The translations under genes were made by a program, and so were the position numbers. A stretch of 64,000 nt of DNA, from positions 1 to 64,000 of the forward strand of contig NZ_JAJUWT010000029.1 of assembly GCF_021390395.1 (NCBI RefSeq), written 5' to 3'. The stretch is from Saccharothrix sp. S26 (GTDB lineage Bacteria > Actinomycetota > Actinomycetes > Mycobacteriales > Pseudonocardiaceae). Positions 8,395 through 16,292 of this stretch are shown here, piece after piece. Position 1 is the stretch's first letter, and every line of letters starts with the position of its first letter. Under the pieces are notes generated by a model, which was not told where the DNA came from, made no database searches, and saw only the letters and a list, made by a program, of their open reading frames with translations.

Positions 8395-8569
8395 TCCAAC
8401 CCGCTATCGGAGCTGGGGGCCGGAGCGGCGACGATCGTCGTGGTCGTACCCGCGGTGGTCGTGGTGGTGGTCGCCGGAGCCGCATCACCAGCAGCGGAAC
8501 GACGACAGCGGCGATCAGCGCCGTCCGCCTCCTGCCGGTCCACCGCGGCTCGGCCCGCGGTGCGGTCAT
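8395..8569 (-). pseudogene. possible frameshifted remnant of a membrane-anchored Thr-rich protein
   Basis: From an ATG at 8569 the reverse strand reads about 12 polar residues, then RRRTALIAAVVVPLLV, a good signal anchor. A shift of frame near 8485-8495 then gives PATTTTTTAGTTTTIVAAPA, the threonine-rich linker that normally follows such an anchor in secreted actinobacterial proteins. Both halves have GC-rich third positions. No extracellular domain follows, because the frame runs antisense into the SDR gene. The call rests on pattern alone and could be chance in high-GC DNA. Nothing else is seen between 8364 and 8756. Confidence 0.25.
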
Positions 8570-8756
8570 CGATCCCACCCCCGGCGTGTCGGCCCAAGGA
8601 TGCCTGCGCCGCTTCGGCGCGACGCCGTCGTCGGCAACGCTCACTCGTTCGGCCCAGGAGTCGCCCGGCGGACGTCACCTGTGATCGGCGAAGCGGTGAC
8701 GGACCCTGTCACCACCCCTTCGGGTGATCGCCTGATAGGTGGGTTTTGCTGCGACG

Positions 8757-9737
8757 ATGCTGGACATGGGCACGCGCGCTCCCCGGATCACGGACTGGCG
8801 GCTGGTGGTCCAGTCGCGGCTCGATCGCGTGCGCGCCGACCTCGCCGCGCTCGGGCCGCCGGACCCGCTCGACCCGGAGAGCACGCAGTGGCGCGCGGTG
8901 GCCGAGCAGGAGGCCGCGGTGGTCGAGGACATGATCACCAGGGCCGAGTCGCGGTGGCGGACGGTGGCGTCGTGGTGGTCCGGGTGGCACATCGAGCGGG
9001 CTTGGAGGTCGTTGCACGAGGCCGAGATCGCGGTCGTGGCGGCGGGCAGCGGGTTCCTCGGGCGGTTGCCGGGGCTCAAGGCCCGGGTCGCGGAGAACCT
9101 GGACGAGGACGACCCGCGCCGCCTCGCGCTGGAGGAGCTGCGGCCCGGCGAGTTCCCGCTCGCCGTCGAACGGGAGGTCGTGGTCGACGCGCTGCGGGCG
9201 GCGTTCGACGCCTCCGACTTCGCCCACGCCGGGTCGCGAGCCCTGCGCAACAAGCTGATCGCCACGTCGGTGGTGCTGTTCGTGGTCAACACCGCGCTCG
9301 GCGTCATCGGCCTGCTCGAACCCGGCTACATCCCGATGTGCGTGAGCGCGGAGAAGCTGCCCACGGTGTGCCCGGCGGGCAAGGGTGCGACCGGCGCGGA
9401 CGTGTGGCTGATCCAGCTGTTCGGCGCGTTCGGCGCGGTCCTGTCGGCCGTCGTGCTGCTCCTGCGCCGCCGACCCAGCCTCTCGCCGTACGTGATGGTC
9501 GGCTACCAGGCCCTGATCAAGGTGCTGCTCGGCGCGGCGCTCGCGGTGGTCGGCATCCTCGGCCTGGGCGCGGGCGTGACGACCGGGCTCATCGGCGTGG
9601 CGTCGCAGGCGGCGCTGCTGCTGTGGGCCGTCATCCTCGGCTACGGCCAGCAGGTCGCGACCCGGTTGCTGGACAGCTACACCGACCGCGTGATGGACCA
9701 GGCCCGCCCGCTGCCCCGGCTGGAGCGCCAGCGCTAG
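8757..9737 (+). CDS. hypothetical membrane protein with soluble N-terminal helical domain
   Basis: About 326 residues. The first ~170 are hydrophilic and helix-prone (WRTVASWWSGWHIERAWRSLHEAE, many acidic and arginine residues). Four or five membrane segments follow (NKLIATSVVLFVVNTALGVIGLL, VWLIQLFGAFGAVLSAVVLLL, LIKVLLGAALAVVGILGLGAG, AALLLWAVILGYG), then a short basic tail. I do not recognise a named family. The start is uncertain: ATG 8757, ATG 8766 and GTG 8739 share the frame and none has a strong ribosome site. The stop codon overlaps that of the convergent ParB-like gene. Confidence 0.75.
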   Translation: MLDMGTRAPRITDWRLVVQSRLDRVRADLAALGPPDPLDPESTQWRAVAEQEAAVVEDMITRAESRWRTVASWWSGWHIERAWRSLHEAEIAVVAAGSGFLGRLPGLKARVAENLDEDDPRRLALEELRPGEFPLAVEREVVVDALRAAFDASDFAHAGSRALRNKLIATSVVLFVVNTALGVIGLLEPGYIPMCVSAEKLPTVCPAGKGATGADVWLIQLFGAFGAVLSAVVLLLRRRPSLSPYVMVGYQALIKVLLGAALAVVGILGLGAGVTTGLIGVASQAALLLWAVILGYGQQVATRLLDSYTDRVMDQARPLPRLERQR

Positions 9738-10573
9738 CGGCGCGACCGCAACGCCGAGATGACGTCCGGGTCCCACCGGTGCGTCCGGATCAGCCGGTAC
9801 CGCTCGGCCGCCACCCACATGTACGCCTCGGTCTCGGTGCGGTCGCCGACCAGGTCGGCCTGCCGCAGCATCCCCACCACCGGCTGGTACTCCTCGTCGT
9901 ACCAGCGGCGGGCCACCGTGACGCGGTCCAGGAACACGCCCTCGTCCTGCATCAGCCGGAACCCCCACGCCTCCACGTGCTCGCCCAGCTCGGCGTAGTC
10001 CCACGGGTCCGACAGCACGACCGCCGCCCGCGCCTGCCCGCCCAACGGCACCCGTTCGAGGAACAGCCGCCGGTAGTCCTTCACGATCAGGTCGCCGCGG
10101 TGCCGGATGCCGTGCGCCGCGATCCGGGTCACGACCTCCGTCACGTAAGCGTCGATCACCTCCAGCCCCAACGCGTGCGCGACCGACACCCGGTGGTGCC
10201 CGTCCTGGACGAAGTGCAGGTCACCGACCCGGTACACCTCGATCGGCGGCACGGGCTCGCCGCGCCGCTGCGCCAGCGCCAGCCGCTGCCACCGCTCCCG
10301 CACCCGCGCCGACGTGGGCCGGAACCGGCGGTCGAAGTCCCGCGTGCGGTCCACGCTGCCGACGATCGAGTCCAGCCGGATCGCCTGCAACCCCAGCCGA
10401 CGCTCGCTGAGCACCCCCAGCGACTCCACCACCTCGTGGAACGGCAGCATGATGTTCACGTCGTCGGGCTCGCGGCGCAGCCACGCCGCCAACCGCGACA
10501 TCACCTGGCGACGGCGGGCGCGCAGGAAGTCGTTCTCCGCGTCGGCCCACGGGAAGCCCGTGTCACGGGGCAC
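9734..10573 (-). CDS. ParB-like (ParBc) domain protein
   Basis: A 279-residue protein with a ParB/sulfiredoxin-type core. IRLDSIVGSVDRTRDFDRRFRP is followed by PPIEVYRVGDLHFVQDGHHRV, whose DGHHR matches the phosphate-binding G-x-H-R motif of ParB N-terminal domains. There is no obvious helix-turn-helix, so plasmid/chromosome partition is unlikely; some members of this fold are CTPases or nucleases. The C-terminal half is charged and unassigned. GTG 10573 is preceded by GAGGAGG 8 nt upstream. It lies 11 nt after the metallophosphoesterase, almost certainly in one operon. Confidence 0.7.
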   Translation of the reverse strand: MPRDTGFPWADAENDFLRARRRQVMSRLAAWLRREPDDVNIMLPFHEVVESLGVLSERRLGLQAIRLDSIVGSVDRTRDFDRRFRPTSARVRERWQRLALAQRRGEPVPPIEVYRVGDLHFVQDGHHRVSVAHALGLEVIDAYVTEVVTRIAAHGIRHRGDLIVKDYRRLFLERVPLGGQARAAVVLSDPWDYAELGEHVEAWGFRLMQDEGVFLDRVTVARRWYDEEYQPVVGMLRQADLVGDRTETEAYMWVAAERYRLIRTHRWDPDVISALRSRR

Positions 10574-10584
10574 CGCACTCCTCC

Positions 10585-11241
10585 TCAGGGCGTCGGGATG
10601 TCCAACACCTGGTAACCGACCACGTTCACCACCCGCGTCGAGCCCAGCACCCGGTCCGGTTTGACCGAGCCGTGCGGGTGGATGTGCCCGTGCAGCATGA
10701 GCGGTGGCCGCAGCCGCCGCACGGCCTCGTGCAGGCACGCGAAGCCGCGGTGCGGCGGGTCCGGCTCGTCGCCGCAGTCCAGCGGGGGCGAGTGGGTCAG
10801 CAGCACGTCCACCCCGCGCCCGTCGCGCAGCCGCCGCCACCGGGCCGTGCGCAGCACCCGCCGCAGCCGCCGCGCCTGCTGGCGCTCGGTCCACTGGTTC
10901 GGCCCGCCGCTGTAGCGGATCGACCCGCCCAGCCCGGCGATCCGCAGCCCGGCGACGTCCACCACCCGTTCGTCGGCGTTCACGCCGCCCGCCGGGCCGG
11001 GCCAGCGCGCCGGGAGGCCCGCCTTGGTCCACAGGCCCCGCACGTTGGCGTACCCGGTCAGGTCGGCGTCGTGGTTGCCCGGCACGAACACGCACGGCCG
11101 GTCCAGCGCGCTCGACAGGTACTCCAGGTAGTCGAACGGCAGGTCACCGGCCGCCACGACCAGGTCGACGTCGTGCCGGCGCACCCGGTCGGTCCACAAC
11201 GACTCGACCACCTCGTCCGCCACCGCGAGCACCCTCGGCAC
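10585..11241 (-). CDS. calcineurin-like metallophosphoesterase
   Basis: A 218-residue single-domain phosphoesterase. The metal-binding motifs are visible in order: VAAGDLP (GD), VPGNHDAD (GNHD), LLTHSPP (TH) and LHGHIHPHG (GHxH). The first D-x-H motif is altered: the N-terminus reads VLAVADEVVESL, so the usual DxH is replaced, which may weaken one metal site or shift its use. It is first in a two-gene operon with the ParB-like protein. The substrate is unknown; this family spans nucleotidases, phosphodiesterases and protein phosphatases. Confidence 0.85.
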   Translation of the reverse strand: MPRVLAVADEVVESLWTDRVRRHDVDLVVAAGDLPFDYLEYLSSALDRPCVFVPGNHDADLTGYANVRGLWTKAGLPARWPGPAGGVNADERVVDVAGLRIAGLGGSIRYSGGPNQWTERQQARRLRRVLRTARWRRLRDGRGVDVLLTHSPPLDCGDEPDPPHRGFACLHEAVRRLRPPLMLHGHIHPHGSVKPDRVLGSTRVVNVVGYQVLDIPTP

Positions 11242-11347
11242 CCGTCGAGCCTAAGCGCTGCCGCCGTCGGCCACACCTCGCCGGTGAAAGGGTGAACAAC
11301 GCCTTCCTCCTCCTGCCGCACAAGGGAAATCGGGTTAACGTCACAGG

Positions 11348-12433
11348 GTGCTCGCCGAGCTGTTCCTCGACGCGTCCCGCGCCTGCGAAGTCCACAGCCC
11401 GCTCACCCGCACCCTGCTGGTGGCCGCGGCGGACGACCTGGCCCGCGGCGGCGTCACCGCGCGGGTGATGGCGGGCGCGGAGTGCGACCGCCACGGCACC
11501 GTGCCCGGCCTGCGGTTCGCGGGCGCGCTGCACCGGCTGGTGCTGGAGGGCCGCGCGCCGGCGCTGGCCAAGCACTACCCGACGGTGGGCGGCCAACCCG
11601 ACCTCGACACGCTCTGGGACGACGCGCTGTCCGTGCTGCACGAGCACACCGACGAACTGCACGCCCTGGTCACGTCCACCGTCGTGCAGACCAACGAGCC
11701 GGGCCGCAGCGCGCCCCTGTTCGGCGGCCTGCAGACCGCCACCCACCTGGCCGCCGCCGAGGCCGACCGGCGGGCCGCGTTCCCGGTCCGCCTGCTGGAG
11801 GTCGGCGCGTCCGGCGGGCTGAACCTGCGCCCGCACCGCATCGCCTACTCCGTCGACGGCGAGACGTTCGGCGACCCGGGCAGCCCGTTCACCCTCGACC
11901 CGCGCTGGACCGGCCGACCGCCGGTCGACCTGCGCCACAACCTGCGCCTGGTCCGGCGCGCCGGCTGCGACCTCGACCCGGTCGACGTGTCCACAGAGGA
12001 CGGGCGGCTGCACCTGTCGTCGTTCGTCTGGGCCGACCAGCTCGACCGCTTCGACCGGCTCCAGGCCGCCGTGGAGCTGGCCAGGCTCGACCCCGTGCCG
12101 GTGCGGCGGGCGACCGGCCCGGAGTGGCTGGCCGAGCAGCTCGCCCGCCCGGAGCGCGACGTGCTGACCGTCGTGTGGCACTCGGTCGTGTGGCAGTACG
12201 TCTCACCGGCCGACCGCGCCATGGGCCGCGCGATCCTCGCCGACGCCGCCGCCCGGGCCACCCCGATGGCCCCGCTGGCGCTGCTGGTCTACGAGCCCAG
12301 GCGCACCCACACCGCGGGCGCGTACGAGTTCCGGCTGCTGCTCAAGCTGTGGCCGGCCGGCATCTCGCTGCGCCTGGGCACGGGCGTGGGCCACGGCATC
12401 CCGTTCACGTGGGACACCGCGCCCTGGAACTGA
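11348..12433 (+). CDS. DUF2332 family protein (copy 1)
   Basis: A 361-residue protein of the DUF2332 family, found mainly in actinobacteria and some proteobacteria, with no established activity. Recognisable family segments are LAKHYPTVGG, VQTNEPGRSAPL, LLEVGASGGLNL (a glycine-rich, methyltransferase-like turn), VWADQLDRFDRL and VVWHSVVWQYV. The LEVGASGG signature suggests a Rossmann-like fold that may bind a nucleotide or SAM. A paralogue of exactly the same length lies at 14453-15538. Start GTG 11348 has no strong ribosome site. Divergent from the phosphoesterase operon. Confidence 0.82.
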   Translation: MLAELFLDASRACEVHSPLTRTLLVAAADDLARGGVTARVMAGAECDRHGTVPGLRFAGALHRLVLEGRAPALAKHYPTVGGQPDLDTLWDDALSVLHEHTDELHALVTSTVVQTNEPGRSAPLFGGLQTATHLAAAEADRRAAFPVRLLEVGASGGLNLRPHRIAYSVDGETFGDPGSPFTLDPRWTGRPPVDLRHNLRLVRRAGCDLDPVDVSTEDGRLHLSSFVWADQLDRFDRLQAAVELARLDPVPVRRATGPEWLAEQLARPERDVLTVVWHSVVWQYVSPADRAMGRAILADAAARATPMAPLALLVYEPRRTHTAGAYEFRLLLKLWPAGISLRLGTGVGHGIPFTWDTAPWN

Positions 12434-12437
12434 CCGG

Positions 12438-12533
12438 TCAGCCGCCGTTGGCGATCAGCAGGGTCACCGTGGCGAGCCAGCCGATCAGGAACGTGAGCAC
12501 CCAGAACCGCAGGTTGGTGAACATCCTCGTCAT
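12438..12533 (-). CDS. 31-residue membrane miniprotein downstream of corA
   Basis: On the reverse strand ATG 12533 opens a 31-codon frame, MTRMFTNLRF then WVLTFLIGWLATVTLLIA and a final NGG. It is a short basic N-terminus and one clean membrane helix, with GC-rich third positions. It starts 43 nt after the corA stop, in the same direction, and ends 5 nt short of the convergent DUF2332 stop. Tiny membrane proteins that modulate Mg2+ transporters are known in enterobacteria (MgtS, MgtR), but no homology is claimed. A start at ATG 12524 is also possible. Confidence 0.5.
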   Translation of the reverse strand: MTRMFTNLRFWVLTFLIGWLATVTLLIANGG

Positions 12534-12575
12534 GTCGGAACATCCCGTCGCAGGAAGAAGGGCAGGTGAGCGGAC

Positions 12576-13652
12576 TCAGAGCCATTGGTTCCGGCGGAAT
12601 ATTCGGTACAGCGTCAGGCACACCACGAGGATCACGGCGATCACCATGGGGTAGCCGTAGCGCCAGTGCAGCTCCGGCATGTGGTCGAAGTTCATGCCGT
12701 ACACGCCGACCACCATGGTCGGCACGGAGATGATCGCCACCCAGGCGGCGAGCTTGCGCATGTCCGAGTTCTGCTGCAACGTGATCTTCGCCAGCACGGC
12801 GTTGACCAGCGTGGTCAGCAGCTCGTCGAAGTTGATCACGCGTTCGGACACCTCGGTGAGGTGGTCGTCCACGTCGCGGAAGTAGGAGCGCACCTGCTCG
12901 GGGACCAGCGGCGTGTAGCCCTCCGCCAACCGCCGCAGCGGCACGGCCAGCGGCATCACCGCCCGGCGCAGCTCCAGCACCTCGCGCTTCATCAGGTAGA
13001 TCTGGTCGGCGCTGACCCGGCTGCGCGGCTGGAAGACCAGCGCCTCCATCTGGTCGATGTCGTCCTCGATGTGGTCGGTCACGTCGAGGTAGTTGTCGAC
13101 CACGTGGTCGGCGATCGAGTACAGCACCGCGGCCGGCCCCGAGCGCAGCCGCTCCGGCTCCTCCTCCAACTGGCGCCGCACCGCCGCCAGCCCCGAGTGG
13201 TTGCCGTGCCGGACCGTCACCACGAAGTCGCGGCCCAGGAACACCATGATCTCGCCGCTCTCGACGATCTCGTTGGCCGTGTCGGGCGACGAGTTCTGGA
13301 TGTACCGGACCGTCTTGAGCACCATGAACAGCATGTTGTCGTAGCGCTCGAGCTTGGGCCGCTGGTGCGCGTGCACGGCGTCCTCGACGGCCAGCTCGTG
13401 CAGCCCGAACGTCTCCGCGACGCCCTGGATCTGCTCCTCGTCCGGCTCGTGCAGCCCGATCCAGACGAACCCGTCGCCGCGCTTGCGCACCTCCTCGACC
13501 GCGTCGACGTGCGACCAGCGGCCGGGCAGGCGCGTGCCGTCGACGTACACGCCGCAGTCCACCACGTACTGCGACAGCGGCACGGGGATGCGCATCGCGG
13601 GGCGTTCCTGCGCGCGGCCTCTCAGGCCGCCGAGCGAGGGCAAGCTGGGCAC
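12576..13652 (-). CDS. CorA family magnesium/cobalt transporter
   Basis: A 358-residue divalent cation channel. A large cytoplasmic funnel domain (about 1-290, with LFMVLKTVRYI, DQMEALVFQPRSRVSADQIYLMKREVLELRRAVMP) is followed by two membrane helices. Between them sits the hallmark selectivity motif YGMNF in VVGVYGMNFDHMPEL. The C-terminus after TM2 is basic (RIFRRNQWL), as usual. ATG 13652 gives a 20-residue leader before MRIPVPLSQ; ATG 13595 is an alternative start. Likely co-transcribed with the miniprotein behind it. Confidence 0.93.
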   Translation of the reverse strand: MPSLPSLGGLRGRAQERPAMRIPVPLSQYVVDCGVYVDGTRLPGRWSHVDAVEEVRKRGDGFVWIGLHEPDEEQIQGVAETFGLHELAVEDAVHAHQRPKLERYDNMLFMVLKTVRYIQNSSPDTANEIVESGEIMVFLGRDFVVTVRHGNHSGLAAVRRQLEEEPERLRSGPAAVLYSIADHVVDNYLDVTDHIEDDIDQMEALVFQPRSRVSADQIYLMKREVLELRRAVMPLAVPLRRLAEGYTPLVPEQVRSYFRDVDDHLTEVSERVINFDELLTTLVNAVLAKITLQQNSDMRKLAAWVAIISVPTMVVGVYGMNFDHMPELHWRYGYPMVIAVILVVCLTLYRIFRRNQWL

Positions 13653-13888
13653 GGAGTCCTCCAGGAGGGGGCGTCGACTCGACGAACGACGACGGCACGT
13701 CCCCTACCGGTACCGCTGGGCCTAGCTGTGGACAGCCGGCTCCCCGATGAGGACGCGCGAGGTACTCGCAGGATGGGGGTCGTTACTCATCGGTAGTCCT
13801 CACCTCCTCGGGTCGACTGGTCGCGGCGGTGCAGTCGCTCACAGACCAGTTGCCGAGGGTACTCCCCCGGTGCTCACACTGTCGTCCC

Positions 13889-13917
13889 GGTCGGTGTGGT
13901 CCTCGATCACACCGACC
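13889..13917. promoter_or_regulatory. 10-bp perfect inverted repeat upstream of MaoC-like gene
   Basis: GGTCGGTGTG (13889-13898) and CACACCGACC (13908-13917) form a perfect dyad with a 9-bp spacer, ending 30 nt before the GTG of the MaoC-like gene. The size and position suit a repressor operator of TetR type. No regulator gene is adjacent. Confidence 0.45.
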
Positions 13918-13947
13918 TCACACAGAGCCGGCCAACGGAGGCGTGCG

Positions 13948-14451
13948 GTGCAGTTCGGGCGTTATTACGAGGAGTTCGAGGTCGGCGCGGTCTACAAGCA
14001 CTGGCCCGGGAAGACGGTCACCGAGTACGACGACCACCTGTTCTGCCTGCTCACCATGAACCACCACCCGCTGCACATGGACGCGCACTACGCGGCGGAG
14101 ACCACCGACTTCGGCAAGAACGTGGTGGTCGGCAACTACGTCTACTCGCTGCTGCTGGGCATGTCGGTGCCGGACGTGTCGGGCAAGGCCATCGCCAACC
14201 TCGAGGTCGAGTCGCTGCGGCACATCAAGCCCACGTTCCACGGTGACACCATCTACGGTGAGACCGAGGTGCTGGACAAGACGCCGTCGAAGTCCAAGGA
14301 CGACCGGGGCGTGGTCCACGTGGAGACCCGCGGGTACAAACAGGATGGAACGGTCGTCTGCGTGTTCCGCCGGAAGGTCATGGTGCCCAAGCGCTCCTAC
14401 GGCGAGGCGCGCGGCGGCGAGCAGCCGGGCAGGCCCGAACCCAAGGAGTGA
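13948..14451 (+). CDS. MaoC-like (R)-hydratase/dehydratase
   Basis: A 167-residue hot-dog-fold protein of the MaoC/FabZ-like dehydratase family, which hydrates enoyl-CoA-type substrates. FGRYYEEFEVGAVYKHWPGKTVTEYD is the family N-terminus. The catalytic loop with N-HHPLH (TMNHHPLHMDAHYA) provides the expected Asp/His environment, and GNYVYSLLLGM is the hot-dog helix. GTG 13948 is chosen because ACGGAGG lies 7 nt upstream. The C-terminal ~15 residues are disordered. Only one base separates it from the DUF2332 gene, so the two are cotranscribed. Confidence 0.88.
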   Translation: MQFGRYYEEFEVGAVYKHWPGKTVTEYDDHLFCLLTMNHHPLHMDAHYAAETTDFGKNVVVGNYVYSLLLGMSVPDVSGKAIANLEVESLRHIKPTFHGDTIYGETEVLDKTPSKSKDDRGVVHVETRGYKQDGTVVCVFRRKVMVPKRSYGEARGGEQPGRPEPKE

Positions 14452-14452
14452 C

Positions 14453-15538
14453 GTGACCTCGCTGGATCTGGTGCGGCAACGACTGGCCCGGTTCGCGCGC
14501 ACGGAGGCGCACGGCGTCTCGCCGCTGTACGAGCACCTGGCCGGGCACGCCGCCGACGATCCGGAGGTCGCCGGCCTGCTGACCGCCGCCCCGGAGCGGT
14601 TCGCGCACGCGACCCTGCTCCTGGCGGCGGCGCACCGGCTGGTGCAGGCCGAGCCGTTCCACGAGCTGTCGAACTACTACCCCTCGCTGGGCGGCACGTA
14701 CGGCGCGGACGAGGGCACGTGGCGGCTGTTCCGGGAGTTCGTGCTCGACCGGGCCGACCGGATGCGCGAGCTGATCGCCAACCGGACCGTGCAGACCAAC
14801 GAGGTGCGGCGGGCCACCCTGGTGTACCCGGCGCTGGCCAAGGTCAAGGGGCCCGTCGGGCTGCTGGAGGTCGGCTGCTCGGCAGGCCTGCTGCTGGGCC
14901 TGGACCAGTACGCCTACCGCTACCAGACCCAGCAGGCCGGGCAGTTGGTCGCCGGGCCCGCCAAGGCGGCGCTCGGGCTGCACTGCGCGCTGGAGCTCGC
15001 GCCCGGCGCGGAGCTGCCGAAGATCCCCAAAACGGTGAAGATCGGGGCCAAGGTCGGGCTGGACCGCGCGCCCGCCGACCTGACCGACGAGGACACCTAC
15101 GCGTGGCTCGAGGCGTGCGTGTGGGCCGACCAGCCAGAGCGGCTGCGGCTGTTCGGCGTGGCCGCGACCGTGCAGCGCAAGTCGCCGCCGGAGTTCGTGG
15201 TCGGCGACGCGGTGGCCGACCTGGGCAAGGCCGCCGACCGGGTGCCCGACGACCTGCCGCTGGTGGTCCTGACCAGCAACGTCCTGCCGTACCTGGCGGG
15301 GGAGGAGTTCGTGGCCGCGGTGCGCGACCTCGGCCGGCCGGTGTGGTGGTTGAGCCACGAGGGGTACGCCACGGGCCTGGCCCACGTGCTGCCGGGGCGC
15401 GACGACCTGCGGCCGGGACCGGACGAGCCGACGTTCGGCGTGGTGGGCCTGGTCCGGTTCGAGGGCGGCGAGGTGCGCTCGGCGCAGGCGTTGGCGAAGA
15501 CCGCGCCACACGGCCAACGGTTGGTGTGGCTCCCCTGA
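14453..15538 (+). CDS. DUF2332 family protein (copy 2)
   Basis: A 361-residue protein sharing family segments with copy 1: YYPSLGG, VQTNEVRRATL, LLEVGCSAGLLL, VWADQPERLRLF and a C-terminal segment on WWLSHEG. In place of VVWHSVVWQYV it has VVLTSNVLPYL. GTG 14453 follows the MaoC-like stop after one base, implying translational coupling. The pairing with a CoA-hydratase may hint at a role in CoA-ester metabolism, but that is speculation. A hairpin overlaps the stop codon. Confidence 0.82.
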   Translation: MTSLDLVRQRLARFARTEAHGVSPLYEHLAGHAADDPEVAGLLTAAPERFAHATLLLAAAHRLVQAEPFHELSNYYPSLGGTYGADEGTWRLFREFVLDRADRMRELIANRTVQTNEVRRATLVYPALAKVKGPVGLLEVGCSAGLLLGLDQYAYRYQTQQAGQLVAGPAKAALGLHCALELAPGAELPKIPKTVKIGAKVGLDRAPADLTDEDTYAWLEACVWADQPERLRLFGVAATVQRKSPPEFVVGDAVADLGKAADRVPDDLPLVVLTSNVLPYLAGEEFVAAVRDLGRPVWWLSHEGYATGLAHVLPGRDDLRPGPDEPTFGVVGLVRFEGGEVRSAQALAKTAPHGQRLVWLP

Positions 15539-15547
15539 TCGGGGGAG
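15530..15547 (+). terminator. hairpin overlapping the DUF2332 stop codon
   Basis: CTCCCC (15530-15535) pairs with GGGGAG (15542-15547), with the stop codon TGA in the loop. It probably ends the MaoC/DUF2332 operon. Confidence 0.5.
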
Positions 15548-16095
15548 GGCGCTCACGGTCGGGGGTTCCGAGGCTCAATCGCACCATCCCGACGGGTGGG
15601 AGTGTGGCCAAGATCGCAGCGTCGGCCCGGCGCGCGTCCACCGCGTCGTCGCCCGGTCGAGGACGCCGGATCGCACCTGGCAGGCGTAGTCGTGGATCTC
15701 GTGGAGACCGCCGTGGCGCCGGTCGGGTGACGGTCCCGATCAACGCCCCGGTGGTCACGGAGAGTCTCGTTCCGTCGCGCGATTTCCGCACGATTGCGGT
15801 CTCGCCGGACTCGTTCGGCTCGACTCGGCCACCTGGGACCGGCCACACTCCCTCACCTGGCGTATTGCGCCTGCGGACGAGCAGCGGTCGCCCGTTCGGG
15901 ACGTGCGCGAGGCCGCTGACACGGCGGATCCGAGGCCCACGTTCGGCCGTTACGGTTACCTACCGTAGTCACACCGGGTTGGCGGTGCAGGACGCTGACC
16001 CAAGTGCGGTACAAATCTCCCGACGTGTCGCGGAGTGCGGTACAACGGTTTTCACTGGCGCCAAACGGGTGCGGTAGCGAACGGGGTTGATCACC
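15548..16095. other. 548-bp stretch without a recognisable gene
   Basis: Open frames on both strands read as arginine- and proline-rich sequence without family character, so I call none of them. The right end carries three GTGCGGTA repeats, listed separately, just before the small membrane protein gene. The left 400 bases show no repeat or hairpin I would defend. Confidence 0.55.
16004..16076 (+). repeat. three direct GTGCGGTA repeats upstream of the miniprotein gene
   Basis: GTGCGGTA occurs at 16004-16011, 16035-16042 and 16069-16076, at 31 and 34-bp spacing, about three helical turns each. The last copy ends 20 nt before the GTG start at 16096. The first two share the extended form AGTGCGGTACAA. 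The phasing suggests sites for an activator or repressor. Confidence 0.45.
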
Positions 16096-16254
16096 GTGAA
16101 TCTGAAGAAGATTCTCACCTTCGCCGGGGTCGGCTTGCTCCTGTTCTTCCTCATCGCGGAGCCTCAGCAGGCGGCTCAGCTGGTGCAGAACATCCTGGGC
16201 ACGCTGCGGGAAGCCGCTGAGGCGCTCATCACCTTCGTGAAACAATTGTTCTGA
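16096..16254 (+). CDS. 52-residue single-pass membrane protein
   Basis: GTG 16096 opens a 52-codon frame: NLKKILTFAGVGLLLFFLIA gives a membrane helix, and a C-terminal amphipathic helix follows (EPQQAAQLVQNILGTLREAAEALITFVKQLF). It lies 38 nt upstream of the PH-domain membrane protein in the same direction. I recall similar ~50-residue proteins next to PH-domain genes in other actinobacteria. Function unknown; the amphipathic helix could mediate membrane or partner contact. Confidence 0.7.
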   Translation: MNLKKILTFAGVGLLLFFLIAEPQQAAQLVQNILGTLREAAEALITFVKQLF

Positions 16255-16292
16255 GTCGACCGGCTCCTCCCACCACGGCGAGAGGTCGAAGC

